DNA of 64,000 nucleotides from Defluviitaleaceae bacterium (GTDB taxonomy: Bacteria > Bacillota > Clostridia > Lachnospirales > WQUN01). This document shows positions 53,205-62,550 of the stretch, piece after piece; the stretch's first letter is position 1; each line of letters begins with the position of its first letter. A program made the position numbers and the translations under genes. The notes under the pieces are model-generated. The model was not told the DNA's origin. It saw only the letters and a list, made by a program, of their open reading frames with translations, and made no database searches. The stretch spans positions 33,567-97,566 of the forward strand of contig WQVF01000003.1 in assembly GCA_009781725.1 (NCBI GenBank), read 5' to 3'.

Positions 53205-54563
53205 ATGTACTACGATTACCTTGTTAACCAACTGGACATAAGCCCCGTCGTTGCCGAATATGTAAAATCGGCTGAGGCGGGGCTTTTACAGTCATTTGCA
53301 CAGGTAGCACAAATTGCTGCGTATAATCAGCTCAAAGTCCTTCATGCCATGCAGTCCAATCGTCTAAGCGATGCTCATTTTGCCGATTCTACAGGGTATG
53401 GTTATGGTGATGTTGGCCGCCAGGCTTTGGAGGATATTTATTCATCTATTTTTAAGGCCGAGGCTGCTCTGGTGCGGCCTCAACTTATTTCCGGGACCCA
53501 TGCCCTTGCTGCGGCACTTTTTGGGAATCTAAGGCCAGGGGATGTGCTGCTTTCCCCAGTGGGGAAGCCTTATGATACCTTGGAAAGTGTAATTGGAATA
53601 AGGCCTACATCAGGTTCACTTGCAGAATATGGAGTTGAGTATCGCCAGGTTGAACTTACCCCAGAAGGAGGATTTGACTATGAAAAGATAAAAAATACAC
53701 TAACAACTGGTCCATCGACCACTAAAAATGAAAATAAATCGGTCAATATTTCGGAATGCCAATCGAGCAATAATGAAAAAAATAGCGCGATAGAAATGGT
53801 GGCGATTCAACGCAGCAAAGGATACGCATGGCGAACTTCTTTTTCCGTTGAAGAAATAAGAAAACTAATCACGTTTATTAGGACAATCAGCCCGCATACA
53901 ATTATCTTAGTGGATAATTGCTATGGGGAATTCGTAGAAGAAGCCGAGCCGATCGAGGCAGGGGCAGATATTGTAGCCGGGTCTTTGATAAAAAACCCCG
54001 GTGGTGGTATTGCTCCCGGTGGAGGATATATTGTGGGTAAGGCCAAATATGTAGAAGCAGCAGCGGAACGATTGACCGCCCCTGGATTGGGCAGTGCCGT
54101 AGGGCCGACATTTGGGATGGCTAGACAATTATTGCAGGGGGTTTTTCTGGCCCCGCAGACCGTGGGGGCATGTGTAATGGGAGCAATACTTACAGCCGCA
54201 GTGTTCGAAGGGCTTGGGTATGAGGTCAATCCTCTCCCGGGGGAGGCTAGGAGTGATATTGTTCAGGCTATAAAACTGGGCGACCCGAAGAAGGTTTTAG
54301 CATATTGCAAGGGCATCCAGCGGGCTGCTCCTGTGGACAGCTATGTAGTGCCTGAGGTTGCACCAATGCCGGGATATGGTGATGGCGTGGTAATGGCTGG
54401 AGGTACTTTTATCCAGGGTTCATCCATTGAGCTAAGTGCCGATGCACCTCTTAGACCGCCTTATATCGTGTATCACCAAGGGGGATTGACTCAGGCTCAT
54501 GCAAAAGCCGGGGTGGTTTTTGCCCTAGATGAGCTTTATAAGGCAGGGCTGGTTAAGCTTTAG
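53205..54563 (+). CDS. PLP-dependent enzyme, methionine gamma-lyase family (YnbB-like)
   Basis: A 452-residue PLP enzyme of the group once called aluminium resistance protein. YGYGDVGRQALEDIYSSIF, LISGTHALAAALFGNLRPGD and DIVAGSLIKNPGGG with the probable PLP lysine are typical. GAGCGGGTAAT with TAGGAG supports ATG 53205 over the upstream ATG. Between about residues 167 and 192 a hydrophilic, asparagine/serine-rich stretch (KNENKSVNISECQSSNNEKN) appears to be an extra insert relative to the family, which normally runs straight into the VAIQRSKGY strand. Confidence 0.88.
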   Translation: MYYDYLVNQLDISPVVAEYVKSAEAGLLQSFAQVAQIAAYNQLKVLHAMQSNRLSDAHFADSTGYGYGDVGRQALEDIYSSIFKAEAALVRPQLISGTHALAAALFGNLRPGDVLLSPVGKPYDTLESVIGIRPTSGSLAEYGVEYRQVELTPEGGFDYEKIKNTLTTGPSTTKNENKSVNISECQSSNNEKNSAIEMVAIQRSKGYAWRTSFSVEEIRKLITFIRTISPHTIILVDNCYGEFVEEAEPIEAGADIVAGSLIKNPGGGIAPGGGYIVGKAKYVEAAAERLTAPGLGSAVGPTFGMARQLLQGVFLAPQTVGACVMGAILTAAVFEGLGYEVNPLPGEARSDIVQAIKLGDPKKVLAYCKGIQRAAPVDSYVVPEVAPMPGYGDGVVMAGGTFIQGSSIELSADAPLRPPYIVYHQGGLTQAHAKAGVVFALDELYKAGLVKL

Positions 54564-54587
54564 ATAATGTGTGTTACTATAGTCCGT

Positions 54588-54662
54588 CACCCCGGGCTTG
54601 CCCCGGGGTCTCATTAGCCTTTTGGCAAAGGTTAGGGAATCCCGCGTCAAGCCCGGGATGAC
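54588..54662. repeat. REP-like GC-rich palindrome
   Basis: GTCACCCCGGGCTTGCCCCGGGG at the left and CGTCAAGCCCGGGATGAC at the right can pair. A related, shorter form is at 62642. Dispersed palindromes of this kind are common in bacteria. Confidence 0.6.
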
Positions 54663-54688
54663 GAAGCTGATTTGGAAATGAGGTGAAT

Positions 54689-55579
54689 ATGCCTTCCACA
54701 ATTTATAGGCTGTCAGGCAAAGCTTCCTATTACATAGTAGCAACACTGATAATATTAGCATGGGTATTGATTGGGTTAAAAATACGAGTGTCTGCAGGTG
54801 AAGCAGAAGTTGTCGAGGTATATAGTGCCATTCATGTTCATGATTCGGGCTTGCTATGGCTGGTGAACCAAGACAATCCACTGCCTTCTGAATACACACC
54901 AAGTAACCTGGTATCCCATAATGGCATATTCCTACAAGCCCCCGCCCATACTGCCTACAACCAAATGCTTGCCGGGATGAAGGCCGATGGTATTATGGGG
55001 CTTCAACTGGCCAGTGCATATAGGCCTTATGAATATCAGCGTAATCTTTTTACAGTCAGAGTCAGTGAGCTTGTAGCTGAAGGCCATAGCCCTGACCCTG
55101 CCGCTATTCTAGCCGCCGAGACACTTCAGCCCCCTGGCGCAAGTGAACACCAGACCGGTTTAGCTTTAGATGTGACCGTGACCGGGGATTTGACATTGAG
55201 CTTTGGGGAAACTCTCGCAGGCATATGGCTTGCGGAAAATGCTCATCGTTTCGGATTCATTATACGTTATCCATACGCAAAGACAGAGATTACCCAAATT
55301 ACATATGAACCATGGCATCTGCGGTATGTCGGGTTACCTCATGCGGTTATTATCCGAGACAATAATTTGACGCTGGAAGAGTACGCTGGTTTTATTTCAA
55401 AGGCAGGTGCTTATATTGTATGGGCAGAGCCACATGCAAGTCGTGCATATTACCTGGTTATACATAGCAATACCAGACCCGAGAGCCTTCCAAACGAAGT
55501 GATTGCTATTTCTTCAGATAGGGCAGGGGAGGGGGCTGGGTATATTATTACTTTGCGTGGCGTGTATACAACATATTAG
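54689..55579 (+). CDS. D-alanyl-D-alanine carboxypeptidase, VanY/M15 family
   Basis: A 296-residue secreted or anchored zinc peptidase that trims peptidoglycan stem peptides. N-terminal membrane helix at about 11-32. Active-site motifs are SAYRPYEYQRNLF, SEHQTGLALDV (SxHxxGxAxD) and EPWHLRY (ExWH). The tail after about 215 is extra. ATG 54689 follows GAGGTG. The TAG stop coincides with a TAGCGAACG sequence, the end of a family C-like fragment. Confidence 0.9.
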   Translation: MPSTIYRLSGKASYYIVATLIILAWVLIGLKIRVSAGEAEVVEVYSAIHVHDSGLLWLVNQDNPLPSEYTPSNLVSHNGIFLQAPAHTAYNQMLAGMKADGIMGLQLASAYRPYEYQRNLFTVRVSELVAEGHSPDPAAILAAETLQPPGASEHQTGLALDVTVTGDLTLSFGETLAGIWLAENAHRFGFIIRYPYAKTEITQITYEPWHLRYVGLPHAVIIRDNNLTLEEYAGFISKAGAYIVWAEPHASRAYYLVIHSNTRPESLPNEVIAISSDRAGEGAGYIITLRGVYTTY

Positions 55580-55632
55580 CGAACGTATGGTTGTATTCGA
55601 ATCGCAAAACTCCTTGCTATTTCGCAATAATA
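55577..55632 (+). repeat. Probable decayed family C end
   Basis: TAGCGAACGTATGG and ATTCGAATCG at the left and TTTCGCAATAA at the right look like element ends with the middle changed. It supplies the TAG stop of the VanY-like gene. Confidence 0.35.
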
Positions 55633-55647
55633 TCTATTAAATTAGGA

Positions 55648-55690
55648 GTGTATGGGCGGTGAAGACGTCCACACTCGAAGAATAGTTAAT
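55648..55690 (+). repeat. Partial leader repeat upstream of the SH3/beta-lactamase-fold gene
   Basis: GGGCGGTGAAGACGTCC followed by ACACTCGAAG matches the hairpin and ACTCGAAG part of the repeat at 32071, but the TTGGTGA and mini-ORF part is absent. Confidence 0.35.
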
Positions 55691-55715
55691 AACGAACCGG
55701 GGGGGAGGGTGCTGG

Positions 55716-57062
55716 ATGCGCCAGGTTTCATCATGGATTTATTACGGACTGATAATATTCATAATGCTGTATTTTGGCATTGTCTACGCCTACTCGGAAG
55801 AAGTGCCTTATGAACCCATTGCTGCATTAATTGAAATTGAGATTGATATACCGGATGAATACAATGATGCAAAAGATTATATCGCCATCACCCCTGCATG
55901 GATTGATGCGACAGAGGAACCTCCGCAAGTGGATATACATCCTAGAGTAGAACTCCCGCCACCGGATATAGTAATCGATGTAAAGGAGCTCGCCTCTTTC
56001 TTATGCCAGCCCGGTCTTGTATCACCGGCGGCATTGCAAATCGGGACATATAGGCTAATGCCTTTGTTTTCCCAAATCGATGATGAAGCCTATGTGTCTG
56101 TAATCCCACTCACAACCGTCGAAGTCATCGAAACGGATGATAGATGGTGGCGAATAAATACATACCGGGGTCCAAAATGGATAAATCTTGACGCGGAAAT
56201 CATCCCCTCGGTTGACCATATTACCGCGCTTCTACGGCAGCATGGGAGCAGAATCGGGGTTTACTATAAAAATCTCGCAACGGGCTTTGTCTATAGCTAT
56301 AACCCAAGCAGGATATTTTTTTCAGCCAGTCTAAACAAAGCAACCCACGCCCTGTACACATATATCGCCGCAGAGCGGGGGTATATTGATATGTATGCAC
56401 TGCATACCTTCCGTGCTGCTGATTTTTGGGGTGGGACAGGCATTATGCGTTTTATCCCAGCTGGGGGAGAGTTTACTATCCGGGAGCTCTTGTACTATTC
56501 CATTGTTCATAGCGATAATATCGCCTTTCGTATGCTTAGCCGTATTATGGACAACATAGAGTTTAGCTACAGGGATTTTATGATTGAGATGGGTTTTAAT
56601 CCCCGGTATATCATAGATCAGTATTCCCAAAACGCATCAGCCGCTGAGATGGGGCTGTGGATGTATGCAATACAAGCTTACATTGAGTCTGACAGCAGAT
56701 ATGCTCACTATTTATATGAAGATATGCGGAATGTAGCCCTATACTCTCATCCGTATTTCACCAGGGGAACAGTCTTTGGGGGCACCACAGATATCAATGT
56801 AGAACTGCTTCATTCCGACTATCCCCTTGCACAAAAATACGGCTGGGCGGCATCGGTTTTTAATGTAATGGGGATTGCATATGCACCCTCCCCATATATT
56901 TTGGTGATATTGTCAAATATGGCAGCAGGGGCTCACGAACTTTTCGAAGAAATTTCTTGGCTTTTCCAAGAACTTAATACAAATTATTTTCCAAAGGAGA
57001 CTACTTATGAACGAGACAATCTTGAAGAAGTATGCCGAACTATTAGTGAAATCTGGCGGTAA
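55716..57062 (+). CDS. SH3-domain, class A beta-lactamase-fold serine hydrolase
   Basis: 448 residues: N-terminal membrane anchor (about 8-26), a proline-rich linker, a bacterial SH3-like domain (about 108-162) and a class A beta-lactamase-like domain with SLNK (205-208) and SDN (266-268). The usual KTG is KYG (374-376). Probably a cell-wall binding or processing protein rather than a drug-resistance enzyme. The C-terminus extends about 18 residues beyond the paralogue at 60522 and overlaps the aminopeptidase gene by 56 bases. Confidence 0.83.
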   Translation: MRQVSSWIYYGLIIFIMLYFGIVYAYSEEVPYEPIAALIEIEIDIPDEYNDAKDYIAITPAWIDATEEPPQVDIHPRVELPPPDIVIDVKELASFLCQPGLVSPAALQIGTYRLMPLFSQIDDEAYVSVIPLTTVEVIETDDRWWRINTYRGPKWINLDAEIIPSVDHITALLRQHGSRIGVYYKNLATGFVYSYNPSRIFFSASLNKATHALYTYIAAERGYIDMYALHTFRAADFWGGTGIMRFIPAGGEFTIRELLYYSIVHSDNIAFRMLSRIMDNIEFSYRDFMIEMGFNPRYIIDQYSQNASAAEMGLWMYAIQAYIESDSRYAHYLYEDMRNVALYSHPYFTRGTVFGGTTDINVELLHSDYPLAQKYGWAASVFNVMGIAYAPSPYILVILSNMAAGAHELFEEISWLFQELNTNYFPKETTYERDNLEEVCRTISEIWR

Positions 57063-58239
57063 TGTACAAAAGGGTCAGCCCGTAGTCGTGGGCTGTAGTG
57101 TCGATGATGCTGTGTTTGGCCGTCTTGTACAGGATTATGCCTATGATGCCGGCGCATCGGAAGTAATTATGGACTGGAATGACGGGCATACCATCCGTGC
57201 CCGATATTTACGAGGCAGCGACGAGCTTTTTGATACCTTCCCCGATTGGATGATTAAGAAATATGATTATCTTGACGACCGCGGTGCCGTATATCTACGT
57301 ATAGAATCATCTGACCCTGACTTACTTAAAGGGGTGGAGCCATCCCGGCTTAAGCGTGCAACAAAGTCCAGCCGTGCCGCGACAAAGGAACACTCGGCAA
57401 AGCTTATGAGCAATGTTTTGCGCTGGAGCATTTGCGCAGTGCCCTCACCCGCTTGGGCAAAAAAAGTATTCCCAGGTCTATCTGAGGCCGAAGCGGTAGA
57501 AAAACTATGGGGACATATACTAAAAGGTGCACGGGCAGATGGAAATAATCCAATTGCTGACTGGGAAAATCATAAAAATAATTTCACAAAACGGACAGAA
57601 TACCTGAATAAAAAGGCGTTCTCAGCCCTTCGTATAACCACAGGCATCGGTACGGACATTACCTTAGGCCTAGTAAATAACCATGTTTGGGTAGGAGGGG
57701 GCGAAACAAGCAAGGACGGAGTGCCCTTCTTTCCCAATTTGCCCACAGAGGAAATCTTCACAATGCCAGACCGTAACAAGGCCGATGGCCGGGTTGTAGC
57801 CTCCATGCCCCTTTCATATCAAGGCAATCTGATTGACGGCTTTGAAATGACCTTCAAAAATGGCAGGGTGGAAAGCTACAGTGCAAAAAGCGGCCAGGAA
57901 AATCTAGCCAGTATAATGGAAATGGACGAAGGTGCCCGCAGGCTTGGTGAGGTGGCTCTTGTTGCTAATTCATCCCCCATAGGCCAAATGAACACATTGT
58001 TCTACAATACCCTTTTCGATGAAAACGCCGCAGCTCATTTTGCCTTGGGTAAGGCATATCCCAGTAATATGGTAGGCGGCGACGACCTTTCCGTAGAAGA
58101 GCTGGAAAAAGCCGGCGGCAACGACTCTCTGCTTCATGTTGACTTTATGTTTGGCACACAGGACATGAAGGTTATTGGAATCGGCGCAGACGGCAGTGAG
58201 ACTGTGTTTCTAGTGGATGGGGAGTTTGTAGATATGTAA
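57007..58239 (+). CDS. Aminopeptidase T-like metallopeptidase (M29)
   Basis: A 410-residue M29 family aminopeptidase. The dinuclear metal site shows as PTEEIFTMP, GEVALV, NTLFDENAAAHFALG and HVDFMFG. AAAGGAG precedes the ATG, which lies inside the end of the previous gene. A cytosolic peptide-recycling role fits the cell-wall hydrolase neighbourhood. Confidence 0.92.
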   Translation: MNETILKKYAELLVKSGGNVQKGQPVVVGCSVDDAVFGRLVQDYAYDAGASEVIMDWNDGHTIRARYLRGSDELFDTFPDWMIKKYDYLDDRGAVYLRIESSDPDLLKGVEPSRLKRATKSSRAATKEHSAKLMSNVLRWSICAVPSPAWAKKVFPGLSEAEAVEKLWGHILKGARADGNNPIADWENHKNNFTKRTEYLNKKAFSALRITTGIGTDITLGLVNNHVWVGGGETSKDGVPFFPNLPTEEIFTMPDRNKADGRVVASMPLSYQGNLIDGFEMTFKNGRVESYSAKSGQENLASIMEMDEGARRLGEVALVANSSPIGQMNTLFYNTLFDENAAAHFALGKAYPSNMVGGDDLSVEELEKAGGNDSLLHVDFMFGTQDMKVIGIGADGSETVFLVDGEFVDM

Positions 58240-58260
58240 GTTGCCTTATACAACTTGCAT

Positions 58261-58294
58261 AAAAAATCCGTATGGTGCCATACGCTTTTTTTGT
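58261..58294. repeat. 34-bp A-run/palindrome/T-run element, copy after the M29 gene
   Basis: Identical to 17864-17897. Here it sits directly after a stop codon, where a bidirectional terminator makes sense. Confidence 0.75.
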
Positions 58295-58305
58295 AGAAAA
58301 TATGC

Positions 58306-58357
58306 AAAGGCTACAGCAAACCTGTAAGTCAAGTCGGGGTTGCAGTAGCCTTTTTTT
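58306..58357 (+). terminator. Rho-independent terminator before the ECF sigma gene
   Basis: AAAGGCTAC and GCAAAC pair with GTTGC and GTAGCC, followed by seven T. A second terminator downstream of the palindrome at 58261. Confidence 0.75.
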
Positions 58358-58424
58358 GGTAAATATGTTCCTGTCACATTTCGGTCTTCTCAGGAGTATA
58401 TGAGGTGAAGGGAAGTGATTAAGC

Positions 58425-58907
58425 TTGAAACCATCCAACCGGCCGGTGGAATGGAATGAAGTTGAAAATGCAGTGTCGCGTCATATGGATAGGTTGCTGC
58501 GTACAGCAGTAGCGATTTTGGGCTGTCTTGCAGAGGCGGAGGATATAGTACAAGAGACCTTTCTGCGCTTATATGAGCACAAGCCCCAGTTTACATCCCA
58601 AGGACATGAAACCGCATGGCTTATTCGCGTCACCGTAAATCTATGCAAAAGCCGTCTAAAATCCCATTGGTGGAGCAAATCCGCGCCTTTGCTCGATATA
58701 TACCCTGCCAAAAACGATTTTGAGCATAATCTTATGGAAACAGTGCTTTCCCTTCCTCATAAATATCGGGCGGTAATTCATCTTTATTATTACGAGGGCT
58801 ATTCCACATACGAAATCGCGGATATTACGGCCCAAACCGAAGCCGCAGTGCGACAACAGCTATCCCGGGGCCGTCAAAAGATTAAAGACGCTCTGGCAAC
58901 AATATGA
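58425..58907 (+). CDS. ECF-type RNA polymerase sigma factor
   Basis: A 160-residue sigma factor. Region 2 has LAEAEDIVQETFLRLYEH and region 4 has YYEGYSTYEIADITAQTEAAVRQQLSRGR. The TTG start at 58425 follows GGGAAGTGATTAAGC. The stop overlaps the anti-sigma frame (ATGA). The pair probably senses envelope stress and controls the nearby cell-wall genes. Confidence 0.9.
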   Translation: MKPSNRPVEWNEVENAVSRHMDRLLRTAVAILGCLAEAEDIVQETFLRLYEHKPQFTSQGHETAWLIRVTVNLCKSRLKSHWWSKSAPLLDIYPAKNDFEHNLMETVLSLPHKYRAVIHLYYYEGYSTYEIADITAQTEAAVRQQLSRGRQKIKDALATI

Positions 58908-58957
58908 ATTGGTTTGGTGACATGAATGCCCCGTCATTGGGCGATAGGAGAATCTGT

Positions 58958-60493
58958 ATGAAGGAATACAAAGAGTACATGAATCGTATTTCCGGCGGGG
59001 CAGCCATGGGAAATAAGATTTTAAATCGAATTGCAGAGCACACCCAAAAAGGAGTTAAGAGAGAAGCAAGTGATATTTATAATCCGGGCGAATACGATGA
59101 ATATAGGGATTCATTTGTACAAGACCCATACGACTTTGATAGGGATATAGTAACGAGGAAATCACCCAGAGCTACTCGTAGGAAACGCGCACTTGTTGCG
59201 TCTTTGACTTTATCTGCCTGTGCGGCAGGTGTCGTTGCCGCGTTGGTTTTCCTGCCGGGACTTCTTAACCGCCCGGCGGTAATCCTACCGGAGGATGTTG
59301 TTGGATTCTATGTAGATGAGCCAGAGGATGTGCCAGTACCCAACTATGTAGCCCCCCCGATGCAGCAAGATGGAGAATTAATATTTAACTTCCGTGAGAT
59401 TGTCGGATATAGCTGGCTAGAAACATCATGGAACCTATGGTACACCCTGCCCCTGACGGATGAAATGTTTGCCGCGGCTTTCCCGGGATTTAATATTATC
59501 CTGGATTGGGTAGGAGCCGGCTACGACGAAGACGGCAACCTGGTAAACATCATGGCCCAGGAAATCCCGGCAACTTGGCAGCTGCATTACAGGCCCGTAA
59601 ATGTAAGAACAAATATAACTATTTCCCGCTGGGAAATGCCCAGGCATCTGATATATCAGGTCGCGGAGGATTCTCCTGAACCTCAGATGTCCTATATCGG
59701 CGGTGTGCCGGTAATGGTTATAGTCTATGAAGGCCAAGGGCCTGTGCCCCAGGTTGACTACAGCCCGCCATTTCCCACAGTGGAAATCTGGGCGCATTTT
59801 GAGATGGACGGGGTGCATTACTCTGTACAAGTCGTGGATGACCGAGAGTCCGGCATGGCTCATATAACTACGATGATTAATGCGCTGATAGCCAGCGGTC
59901 CGGCGGATTTATCTGTATTAGATGCAGTAATAATGCCGGTATGGGGTGACTTTCCCATTGCCACCATTGAGGAAGCCAGGGAAGACCCCATCTTTGGCGC
60001 GTATGTACCACTTTGTCCCGAGGGTTTTGAGCTTGCTTGGGGAACTCGTACCTTTACATCCCACGAAAATGATATGCGCATACAGTGGAGGCTGGCCGGA
60101 TTCCCTTTCATAGAGGATTATATCCAGGTGTGGATACGCAAAGCAGCGGATGTACATGGCTTGATTGTTGTTGATGTAAACGACAGAAGCTTGTTCGACT
60201 GGTCCTACTACCCTGTATTTATTGATCATGAATGGTTAGATTCCCTTGAAGGTACCCCGGCTAGGCAGACGATTCTTAACCCGGTATTCCGTATAGAGGA
60301 TTTAACAGAGGATATAATAAGATCCCGAGCATATTGGTATAGCCCGGAGGTTGAGTTCCCATGGCATATAGGGTCCTTCGCGTTTAGCATCCTAGATGGG
60401 GATACACTGATTTATATGTCCCATCAGCTGTCAATATATGAAGGCAGAGACAGAGCAGCACTTTTATGGGAAATGCTGCGCCCACGGGATTAA
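58958..60493 (+). CDS. Probable anti-sigma factor with large extracytoplasmic domain
   Basis: A protein of about 511 residues with a cytoplasmic N-terminus (about 1-75), one membrane helix (about 80-102) and a large outside domain. The start at 58958 follows TAGGAG by seven bases; an upstream ATG at 58904 overlaps the sigma factor stop. Position directly after an ECF sigma gene and single-span topology make it the anti-sigma partner. No named domain was recognised in the external part, although its aromatic-rich repeats recall DUF4367-like sensor domains. Confidence 0.7.
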   Translation: MKEYKEYMNRISGGAAMGNKILNRIAEHTQKGVKREASDIYNPGEYDEYRDSFVQDPYDFDRDIVTRKSPRATRRKRALVASLTLSACAAGVVAALVFLPGLLNRPAVILPEDVVGFYVDEPEDVPVPNYVAPPMQQDGELIFNFREIVGYSWLETSWNLWYTLPLTDEMFAAAFPGFNIILDWVGAGYDEDGNLVNIMAQEIPATWQLHYRPVNVRTNITISRWEMPRHLIYQVAEDSPEPQMSYIGGVPVMVIVYEGQGPVPQVDYSPPFPTVEIWAHFEMDGVHYSVQVVDDRESGMAHITTMINALIASGPADLSVLDAVIMPVWGDFPIATIEEAREDPIFGAYVPLCPEGFELAWGTRTFTSHENDMRIQWRLAGFPFIEDYIQVWIRKAADVHGLIVVDVNDRSLFDWSYYPVFIDHEWLDSLEGTPARQTILNPVFRIEDLTEDIIRSRAYWYSPEVEFPWHIGSFAFSILDGDTLIYMSHQLSIYEGRDRAALLWEMLRPRD

Positions 60494-60521
60494 ACCCGGT
60501 TTTATAACGAAAGGATAAAGA

Positions 60522-61628
60522 ATGAGAAATTACGATACCAGAACAAGAACAAATACACGATTACGCCCAGACCCGCAAAGGCAACGACAGCGGAAACGTC
60601 GCTCTTCCGGAGCTTTTACTATATTTTTGGCCTTATTAATGCTTGGGGCATTGGTAATTGGCTTCAACGCCCTAAGAAATATGGAAATCTCAGCGGCATT
60701 GGCATCACCTTTTCGTGAGCGTCTGACCACACTGACGAATACCGACATTGACCCGGTGTATATAGGCTATTTTCCCCAGGATGAGCAAAGAGAATGCACC
60801 CCATGGATAATATGCAATGAGCCTGAATATTTGCCCACAACCAGTGATTTGGACGCAATTTTCCACCAGTTTTGCGATAATATAGCCGTTTTTTACAAGA
60901 ATCTTTTCACAGGCTATACATATATGCATAATCCTGACAGGGTTTTCTTTGGGGCAAGCCTATCCAAGGCCGTCCATGCATTTTATGTATATACCTTAGC
61001 AGAGCGAGGTTGGTTGGATATGTATGCCATACATACCTTTACAGCGGAAGATCACTGGGGCGGTACTGGCATTTTGCGTTTCGAGCCTGCAGGTACACAG
61101 CTTACCACCCGTGAGCTGCTTGGCCATTCCATTGTATATAGTTGTAATGTGTCATTTCGTATGATGATAAGATATACCGCAAATATGTCCTTTTCCTTTA
61201 GCGACTTTGTTGCGGAAATCGGCGCAGATTCTACACTTACAAGGGATATTATTTCCCAAAATACCACCGCAAGGGATATGGGGATATGGTTCTATGCCAT
61301 TTTCAACTACTTCCAAGCTCCTAACCGATATGGTCAATATTTTCTCCATGACTTGATGAACACCGCCGAAACATCTCATCATTATTTTACCAGGTGGGAA
61401 GGTTCCTTTGGCACCGGCGGCGATGTAAATGTCCGCCTTTTGCAATCGGATTATCCGCTAGCAAGAAAATATGGCTGGTCTACCAACGCATTCCATGACG
61501 CAGGGATTATCTATGGTCCATCTCCCTACATACTGGTGGTGCTGACCACCATGGACCGGGGAGCACATGAGCTATTTGAAGAAATTTCCTGCCTTTTCCA
61601 ATCATATAACCGGCAATTTATGCCATAA
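60522..61628 (+). CDS. Class A beta-lactamase-fold serine hydrolase, paralogue without SH3 domain
   Basis: 368 residues: a basic N-terminus, a membrane anchor (about 31-50) and a beta-lactamase-like domain closely similar to the protein at 55716 (AERGWLDMYAIHTF against AERGYIDMYALHTF). It has SLSK (146-149) and KYG (316-318), but SCN (207-209) in place of SDN. AAAGGATAAAGA precedes the ATG. The changed SCN suggests reduced or altered catalysis. It follows the sigma/anti-sigma pair and may be a regulon member. Confidence 0.82.
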   Translation: MRNYDTRTRTNTRLRPDPQRQRQRKRRSSGAFTIFLALLMLGALVIGFNALRNMEISAALASPFRERLTTLTNTDIDPVYIGYFPQDEQRECTPWIICNEPEYLPTTSDLDAIFHQFCDNIAVFYKNLFTGYTYMHNPDRVFFGASLSKAVHAFYVYTLAERGWLDMYAIHTFTAEDHWGGTGILRFEPAGTQLTTRELLGHSIVYSCNVSFRMMIRYTANMSFSFSDFVAEIGADSTLTRDIISQNTTARDMGIWFYAIFNYFQAPNRYGQYFLHDLMNTAETSHHYFTRWEGSFGTGGDVNVRLLQSDYPLARKYGWSTNAFHDAGIIYGPSPYILVVLTTMDRGAHELFEEISCLFQSYNRQFMP

Positions 61629-61698
61629 ACTTGTCACATAGCACCTGGGATGATAGATTTACATCATCCCCTACAGCAATTACAAAGGATTGACAAAT

Positions 61699-62544
61699 AT
61701 GCCCCTATGCACAACAGTACGGATGCTTAAGGAAGCTAAAGAAATCCAAACAGCAGTAGGCGCATTCAATGTGGAAAACATGGAAATGGCCCAGGCCGTA
61801 ATATCTGCCGCTGAAGAAATGGGCTGTCCGGTTATCCTACAAACATCGTCAAGTGCTGCAAGATATGCCCCTATGCCGGTTTTTGCGGCGATGATTGCTG
61901 CAATGGCCGAGCTGGCGACAGTACCCGTCGCCCTGCATCTGGATCATGCCGATGAAGCTCTAGTTCATGAGGCTCTAAAGTCTGGTTATACATCTGTGAT
62001 GTACGATGGCTCAAAAAAATCTTTTAGCGAAAATGTTAACCGCACCAAGGCGATTGTAAGTGCTGCCGAGGCTTTGAATATACCGGTGGAAGGGGAGTTG
62101 GGTGGAATAGGCGGCAAAGAAGATGATGTAGAATGTCAAATAGACTACACAGATCCCGCCGAAGCTGCCGATTTTGTAGCTCAAACGGGAGTGAATTCCC
62201 TGGCGGTGGCAATCGGCACAATGCATGGGGTATACAAAACCACCCCTAAGCTGGATATACAGCGACTTGAGGCAATTAGCGCAGTAGTGGATGTGCCATT
62301 AGTATTACACGGCGCATCTGGACTTAGCACTATAGATTTGCAAAACTGTATAAAGGCCGGGATATGTAAAATAAACTTCGGAACAGACCTAAGAATTGCC
62401 TATACCCAAAGCATACGTGATTATATGGAGCAAAACCCAAACAAATTCGACCCAAGAGCCTATGGCAAAGTCGCTCGGGAAAGAGTGACAGAAATTGTGA
62501 AAAAAAAGTTGGTTATTACATCAAACATAATCCTTGAAAGCTAA
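61699..62544 (+). CDS. fba: Class II fructose/tagatose-bisphosphate aldolase family
   Basis: A 281-residue zinc aldolase. VGAFNVENMEMAQAVISAAE is the N-terminal signature, HLDHAD carries a zinc ligand, YTSVMYDGSK and GELGGIGG are conserved, and LVLHGASGL is the second zinc histidine region. Start 61699 follows AAAGGA by 9 bases. Sugar specificity (fructose or tagatose) cannot be told from motifs alone. Confidence 0.9.
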   Translation: MPLCTTVRMLKEAKEIQTAVGAFNVENMEMAQAVISAAEEMGCPVILQTSSSAARYAPMPVFAAMIAAMAELATVPVALHLDHADEALVHEALKSGYTSVMYDGSKKSFSENVNRTKAIVSAAEALNIPVEGELGGIGGKEDDVECQIDYTDPAEAADFVAQTGVNSLAVAIGTMHGVYKTTPKLDIQRLEAISAVVDVPLVLHGASGLSTIDLQNCIKAGICKINFGTDLRIAYTQSIRDYMEQNPNKFDPRAYGKVARERVTEIVKKKLVITSNIILES

Positions 62545-62550
62545 CTAAAA

